Shown in pieces: positions 7,353 to 10,063 of a stretch of DNA of 10,063 bases. The notes under the pieces were generated by a model. That model worked only from the letters and a program-made list of their open reading frames with translations, did no database searches and was not told where the DNA came from. The stretch spans positions 1-10,063 of the forward strand of contig SLIW01000240.1 in assembly GCA_007135435.1 (NCBI GenBank), written 5' to 3'. The translations under genes and the position numbers were made by a program. This stretch comes from Natronomonas sp. (GTDB taxonomy: Archaea > Halobacteriota > Halobacteria > Halobacteriales > Haloarculaceae). The number at the start of each line of letters is the position of its first letter. Position 1 is the stretch's first letter.

Positions 7353-7377
7353 ATACCTAAATAATTAGGTATTTTCT
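7353..7377 (+). terminator. AT-rich perfect hairpin followed by T-tract, candidate spc operon terminator
   Basis: ATACCTAA and TTAGGTAT form a perfect 8-bp stem around ATAA (7353-7372), with TTTTCT directly after it. This is one of the few AT-rich patches in the window. Archaeal termination relies mainly on T-tracts, so it may end the operon transcript 190-215 nt after secY. A weak stem of this kind could equally be a protein-binding palindrome. The structure is certain but the role is inferred. Confidence 0.5.
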
Positions 7378-7409
7378 CACCTTTCCAAGGACTGCGATCA
7401 GACCGGACC

Positions 7410-7465
7410 GTCCGGGCCCCGGGACCGTTCCATCCACAGTCGCTGTCGACGCATCGGGCCCGGAC
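7410..7465. repeat. 10-bp inverted repeat with nested small hairpin
   Basis: GTCCGGGCCC (7410-7419) and GGGCCCGGAC (7456-7465) are exact inverted copies with 36 nt between them. ACAG-TCG-CTGT lies inside the loop. In such GC-rich DNA some inverted repeats arise by chance, so the biological meaning is uncertain. Confidence 0.5.
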
Positions 7466-7490
7466 TTTCGCTCGGCCTACCTCCGCTAAC

Positions 7491-7510
7491 CCGCCTATAG
7501 TTATAGACGG
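7491..7510 (+). promoter_or_regulatory. Palindromic TATA-box region of the GNAT gene
   Basis: CCGCCTATAGTTATAGACGG contains TATAG and TTATAG elements centred about 28-33 nt before the ATG at 7531. That is the expected distance for a haloarchaeal TATA box and a leaderless or very short-leader mRNA. No Shine-Dalgarno sequence precedes the ATG, which agrees. The element is palindromic at 16 of 20 positions, so it could also be an operator overlapping the TATA box. Confidence 0.6.
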
Positions 7511-7530
7511 ATGACACGAACGGCTGACAC

Positions 7531-8673
7531 ATGTCCCTGGACGCGGCGGTGTCTGGTCCCGGCGACTACCGGACCAGGCGGTACCGCCCGGCCGACGTCA
7601 CGGACGTCCTCGCCCTCGATAGAACCGTCTGGAACCGCGAGCGCAGCAGGGAGTGGTTCCGCTGGAAGTACGAGCGCAACCCCCACGTAGACGAACCGCC
7701 GGTTTTCGTCGCCGAAGGCGACGGCGAGATCGTCGGTGCGCGCCCGTTCATGGGCTTCCGGCTCCGGGCCGGCCGCGACGGGGAGACCACCCTGGCGCTG
7801 CAGGCGGCGGACACGATGGTCCACCCCGCCCACCGTCGTCGAGGGATCTTCACGGCGATGAACGAACTCGCGCTGGCGCACCACGGGTCCGGGCGGCGAG
7901 GCGTCTACTTCAACTTCCCGAACGAGCAATCGCGGCCGTGCTACGAGAACCTGCGCTGGCGGACCGTGCGACCGAAGGTGACCTACTACCGTGTCGAACG
8001 ACCCTCCGCCTTCCTCGGCGGGTCGGCGGCCGAGCGGATGCTCGCAGCGGCGGCCGATCCATCCGCCAGCGGGTACGCGACGCTCCGGCGAGTGGTCGAC
8101 GAGGGGACGAACCCTCCGGGCGACGGCCTCGAGGTCGAACGGATCGCCGGTGCCCCGGTGGATCGACTCGCCGCGGTGTACGAGCGCCGCGTGCCGGATC
8201 GCCTCCACGTCGACCGGAGCGAGGAGTTCCTCTCGTGGCGGTTGGCGAGCCCGGCCTGGAGCCGAGAGACCTACGTCGCGACCCGGGACGGCGAGGACGT
8301 CGCCGCCCTCGTGGGCCGCACCCGGGAGCTGCGTGATGGGACAGTCCTCTCACAGGTCGCGGACGTCCTCCCGCTCGTGGGCGGGCCGAGGTGGGAGGAG
8401 GCCCTCGCCGCTCTCCTCGGCGCCTTCGTCGACGGTGCACCAGAGTCGGACGTCTTCGCTGCCGTCCGCGGGCCGATCCCCCACGACTTGCTGACCGCCA
8501 GTGGGTTCCTCCCGGACGACCAGCTCCCCCTCTCGCGGCTGACCGATGGAACGGCGACGCTCGTGACCCGGCCGTTCGACCTCGACGAGCCCGCTCCCTG
8601 GACCTGGAACGACCGGCGACTCGATCGCTCGGAATCGTGGCTCCTTTCCTTCCTGGCACGGGATACGGCCTGA
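7531..8673 (+). CDS. GNAT family acyltransferase with two GNAT-like halves
   Basis: The 380-aa product looks like a GNAT-superfamily enzyme, which transfers an acyl group (usually acetyl) from acyl-CoA to an amine. The N-terminal half has the acetyl-CoA-binding motif as TMVHPAHRRRGIFTAM (residues 95-110) and a later NEQSRPCYENLRW segment matching the end of a GNAT fold. A WFRWKYERNP motif lies at 42-51. The C-terminal half begins with a comparable EEFLSWRLASP (231-241) and strands YVATRDGEDVAALVGR. It lacks the R-R-x-G loop, so it is probably a degenerate, non-CoA-binding partner domain. The C-terminus (WNDRRLDRSESWLLSFL) resembles the close of such proteins. The substrate is unknown. No signal peptide or membrane span is seen. 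The gene has its own promoter, is separate from the ribosomal operon, and is convergent with the next gene. Confidence 0.8.
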   Translation: MSLDAAVSGPGDYRTRRYRPADVTDVLALDRTVWNRERSREWFRWKYERNPHVDEPPVFVAEGDGEIVGARPFMGFRLRAGRDGETTLALQAADTMVHPAHRRRGIFTAMNELALAHHGSGRRGVYFNFPNEQSRPCYENLRWRTVRPKVTYYRVERPSAFLGGSAAERMLAAAADPSASGYATLRRVVDEGTNPPGDGLEVERIAGAPVDRLAAVYERRVPDRLHVDRSEEFLSWRLASPAWSRETYVATRDGEDVAALVGRTRELRDGTVLSQVADVLPLVGGPRWEEALAALLGAFVDGAPESDVFAAVRGPIPHDLLTASGFLPDDQLPLSRLTDGTATLVTRPFDLDEPAPWTWNDRRLDRSESWLLSFLARDTA

Positions 8674-8852
8674 GCGACGGCACGTCGGCGTCGACGCCCT
8701 CGACGCAGCCCTCGCGGCGGACGGGTATACGGACGGATGGACGGGTTCCGGGGAAAAGCGGACCGACGGATCTCTCTGGGTGGACCAATCCGCTGATGTT
8801 GCCCCGGGCATCTCCCGAGTGGCTCGGCGGCTGCGGCTACGCGGCAACGGGT
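8674..8852. other. Convergent intergenic gap without a recognisable gene
   Basis: These 179 bases lie between the ends of two converging genes. I see a short run of direct GGACGG repeats (8719, 8731, 8739) around GTATAC and no T-tract terminator on either strand. Open frames here are GC-driven and unconvincing. Confidence 0.6.
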
Positions 8853-9299
8853 TCAGGCGACGCCGACGGCATACCCCTCCTCGAGGCCGAACACCTCCCG
8901 GAACAGCGACTCGACGAAGTCCGCGGTGTGCTTGGCGTCCGCCACCGCCGAGACGAAGACGACGCCGGCGGTGGCCTTCCGGGTGTCGGGCTCGTCGATC
9001 TTGAACACGCGGTACTCCTCCAGGAGCCCCTCGAGGCGGGTCCGTTCACCGTCGTCGATTTCGAGGCGGATGCGTCCGTCCTCGTACTCGACGCGGGGAG
9101 CAGTGTCCTCGGCGTCGATGGGCGGTTCGCTCCCGGCCCCCGCGACGAACGTGACCCCCCGGTCGGCCCGTCGAGACTCGGTGATCGAGTGGACGAACCG
9201 CCGACGCCGGTCGGTCGGCGTCGACGCGGTGTCCGCATCGGTGCCAGGGTCGTCGCGACCACCGTCGCCCTCCATGGCGTCGACTGGGACGGCCGTCAT
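8853..9299 (-). CDS. Unrecognised haloarchaeal protein, divergent from adk
   Basis: I do not recognise the family. With the ATG at 9299 the product is 148 aa. The first 30 or so residues are Asp/Gly/Thr-rich and probably disordered. The rest is a compact acidic alpha/beta-like domain with RRRFVHSITESRRADRGVTF, RVEYEDGRIRLEIDDGE, a charged helix LEGLLEEYRVFKIDE, the hydrophobic strand AGVVFVSAVADAKHTADFVE and the end FGLEEGYAVGVA. There are no Cys, no membrane segment and no signal peptide. The start is uncertain. GTG at 9332 would give a leaderless mRNA about 25 nt below the AT-rich element GGTAAAAGAC on this strand, and ATG at 9275 is a third choice. None has a Shine-Dalgarno site. The regular acidic composition and haloarchaeal codon use favour a real gene over a shadow. 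Confidence 0.7.
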   Translation of the reverse strand: MTAVPVDAMEGDGGRDDPGTDADTASTPTDRRRRFVHSITESRRADRGVTFVAGAGSEPPIDAEDTAPRVEYEDGRIRLEIDDGERTRLEGLLEEYRVFKIDEPDTRKATAGVVFVSAVADAKHTADFVESLFREVFGLEEGYAVGVA

Positions 9300-9350
9300 C
9301 AAGAAGTCACCGTCCGGTGAGGACGGGGCCACCCTCGCCGCGGCCTACAA

Positions 9351-9360
9351 GTCTTTTACC
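9351..9360. promoter_or_regulatory. AT-rich element between divergent genes, candidate adk promoter
   Basis: GTCTTTTACC is the only AT-rich patch between adk and its divergent neighbour. TTTTA is centred about 25 nt before the adk ATG, which fits a TATA box for a leaderless or very short-leader transcript. On the opposite strand it reads GGTAAAAGAC, about 25 nt from the GTG at 9332. It may therefore serve both genes. Confidence 0.5.
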
Positions 9361-9380
9361 GCCCGGAGAGAACTGTCGGT

Positions 9381-10019
9381 ATGAGCAAACCCAAGATCCT
9401 GCTGCTCGGACCGCCCGGGGCTGGCAAGGGGACCCAGTCCAGCAAGATCGCCGAGACGTACGGCGTCGATCACGTGACGACCGGCGACGCGTTGCGGGCC
9501 AACAAGGACATGGAGACCGACCACGGGACGCCGCGCGAGTACATGGACGCGGGCGAGCTGGTCCCGGACCCGGTGGTCAACGAGATCGTGCGCGCCGCCC
9601 TCGAGGAGGCCGACGGGTTCGTCCTGGACGGCTACCCGCGGAACCGCTCGCAGGCGGCGTACCTCGACGACATCACTGACCTGGACCTGGTCGCGCTGCT
9701 GGAGGTCCCCCGCGAGGAGCTCGTCGACCGGCTCACCGGCCGGCGGGTCTGTGCGGACTGCGGCGCCAACTTCCACGTCGAGTTCGAGCCGCCCGCGGAG
9801 GAGGGCGTCTGCGACGTCTGCGGCGGGGAGCTCTACCAGCGCGACGACGACGACGAGGAGACCGTCCGCGAGCGGCTGTCGGTCTTCGACGAGAACACCA
9901 GACCCGTCGTCGAACACTTCGACGAACAGGGCGAGCTGGTCCGGATCGACGGCGAGGGATCGCCCGACGAGGTCTGGGCGGACCTCGAGGCGGCCATCGA
10001 CGCGGCGATCGAGGGGTAG
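9381..10019 (+). CDS. adk: Adenylate kinase
   Basis: The 212-aa product is adenylate kinase of the bacterial-like long form, which interconverts ATP plus AMP and two ADP in the cytoplasm. The P-loop [10 protein letters not shown] is at residues 10-19, the AMP-site segment TTGDALRAN at 33-41, and DGYPRN at 83-88 carries the conserved Asp and Arg. The LID domain holds two CxxC pairs (Cys124/Cys127 and Cys144/Cys147), a structural zinc site. [12 protein letters not shown] (155-166) supplies further nucleotide-contacting residues. The start [10 protein letters not shown] is unambiguous. Only a weak GGAGAG lies 10 nt upstream, and the AT-rich element at 9351-9360 suggests a near-leaderless mRNA. 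In archaea adk often lies downstream of secY. Here the two are separated by 2.2 kb containing two other genes. Confidence 0.98.
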   Translation: MSKPKILLLGPPGAGKGTQSSKIAETYGVDHVTTGDALRANKDMETDHGTPREYMDAGELVPDPVVNEIVRAALEEADGFVLDGYPRNRSQAAYLDDITDLDLVALLEVPREELVDRLTGRRVCADCGANFHVEFEPPAEEGVCDVCGGELYQRDDDDEETVRERLSVFDENTRPVVEHFDEQGELVRIDGEGSPDEVWADLEAAIDAAIEG

Positions 10020-10023
10020 CCAC

Positions 10024-10059
10024 GCGGAGGGGGGCCACCGGATCGAACGACCCCTCCGC
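10024..10059 (+). terminator. GC-rich 9-bp inverted repeat after adk, possible terminator
   Basis: GCGGAGGGG (10024-10032) and CCCCTCCGC (10051-10059) pair perfectly around an 18-nt loop, starting 4 nt after the adk stop. The window ends before any T-tract could be seen, so calling it a terminator is tentative. Confidence 0.35.
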
Positions 10060-10063
10060 ACGA

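Larger units (their letters stand above)
7163..7530. other. Structured intergenic region between secY and the GNAT gene
   Basis: These 368 bases contain no convincing gene. Short open frames cross the repeats on the minus strand in several registers, as expected for a stop-poor 32-bp unit that is not a multiple of three. Contents in order are a 10-bp palindrome CCACCGGTGG (7175-7184), the 32-bp tandem array (7203-7330) with a degenerate fifth unit, an AT-rich hairpin with T-tract (7353-7377), a 10-bp inverted repeat (7410-7465) and a palindromic TATA region (7491-7510). Confidence 0.8.

Noticed and set aside
8719..8744. Iteron-like GGACGG repeats, possible replication origin
   Set aside because: There are only three very short copies, with no AT-rich unwinding element and no orc1/cdc6 gene nearby.
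8391..9320. 309-codon plus-strand frame across the end of the GNAT gene and the minus-strand gene
   Set aside because: Its beginning is out of frame within the GNAT gene, it lacks a recognisable domain, and its second half is the antisense of a better-supported gene.

Overview
The window is chromosomal DNA from a halophilic archaeon (class Halobacteria). It is GC-rich, and its proteins are strongly acidic with Asp/Glu-rich tails. The ribosomal proteins are archaeal types (L32e, L19e, the S5 Cys cluster, a compact zinc-ribbon S14). Genes inside the operon have Shine-Dalgarno sites, whereas the genes outside it look leaderless. I could not assign a genus from sequence alone.

Bases 1-7162 are the distal half of the archaeal S10/spc ribosomal protein operon, all on the + strand. 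The order is end of rps4e (partial), rpl5, rps14, rps8, rpl6, rpl32e, rpl19e, rpl18, rps5, rpl30, rpl15, secY. Nearly every junction is an ATGA, TAATG or TGATG overlap, so translational coupling is likely. The exceptions are rps14/rps8 (2 nt gap) and rps8/rpl6 (10 nt gap), and neither of those starts has a clear Shine-Dalgarno site. The products are ribosome components plus the SecY channel. Four of them carry extra acidic or low-complexity segments. The most striking is L32e, at 394 aa: its N-terminal helix-hairpin-helix domain is duplicated, with a 96-residue Asp/Glu linker between the copies.

Bases 7163-7530 are non-coding and unusually structured. They hold four head-to-tail copies of a 32-bp repeat, each with a small internal hairpin. 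Next come a perfect AT-rich 8-bp palindrome followed by a T-tract, a 10-bp GC-rich inverted repeat, and a palindromic TATA region just before the next gene.

Bases 7531-8673 (+) encode a 380-aa GNAT-type acyltransferase that appears to contain two GNAT-like halves. A 179-nt convergent gap follows, then an unrecognised gene at 8853-9299 (-). Adenylate kinase (adk, 9381-10019, +) follows, divergent from it, with an AT-rich element between the two that could serve both. The window ends just past adk in a perfect 9-bp inverted repeat.

I found no mobile element, CRISPR array, RNA gene or clear new multi-gene system. The parts most worth a second look are the secY-adk interval (repeat array, palindromes, GNAT gene, orphan gene) and the enlarged L32e.
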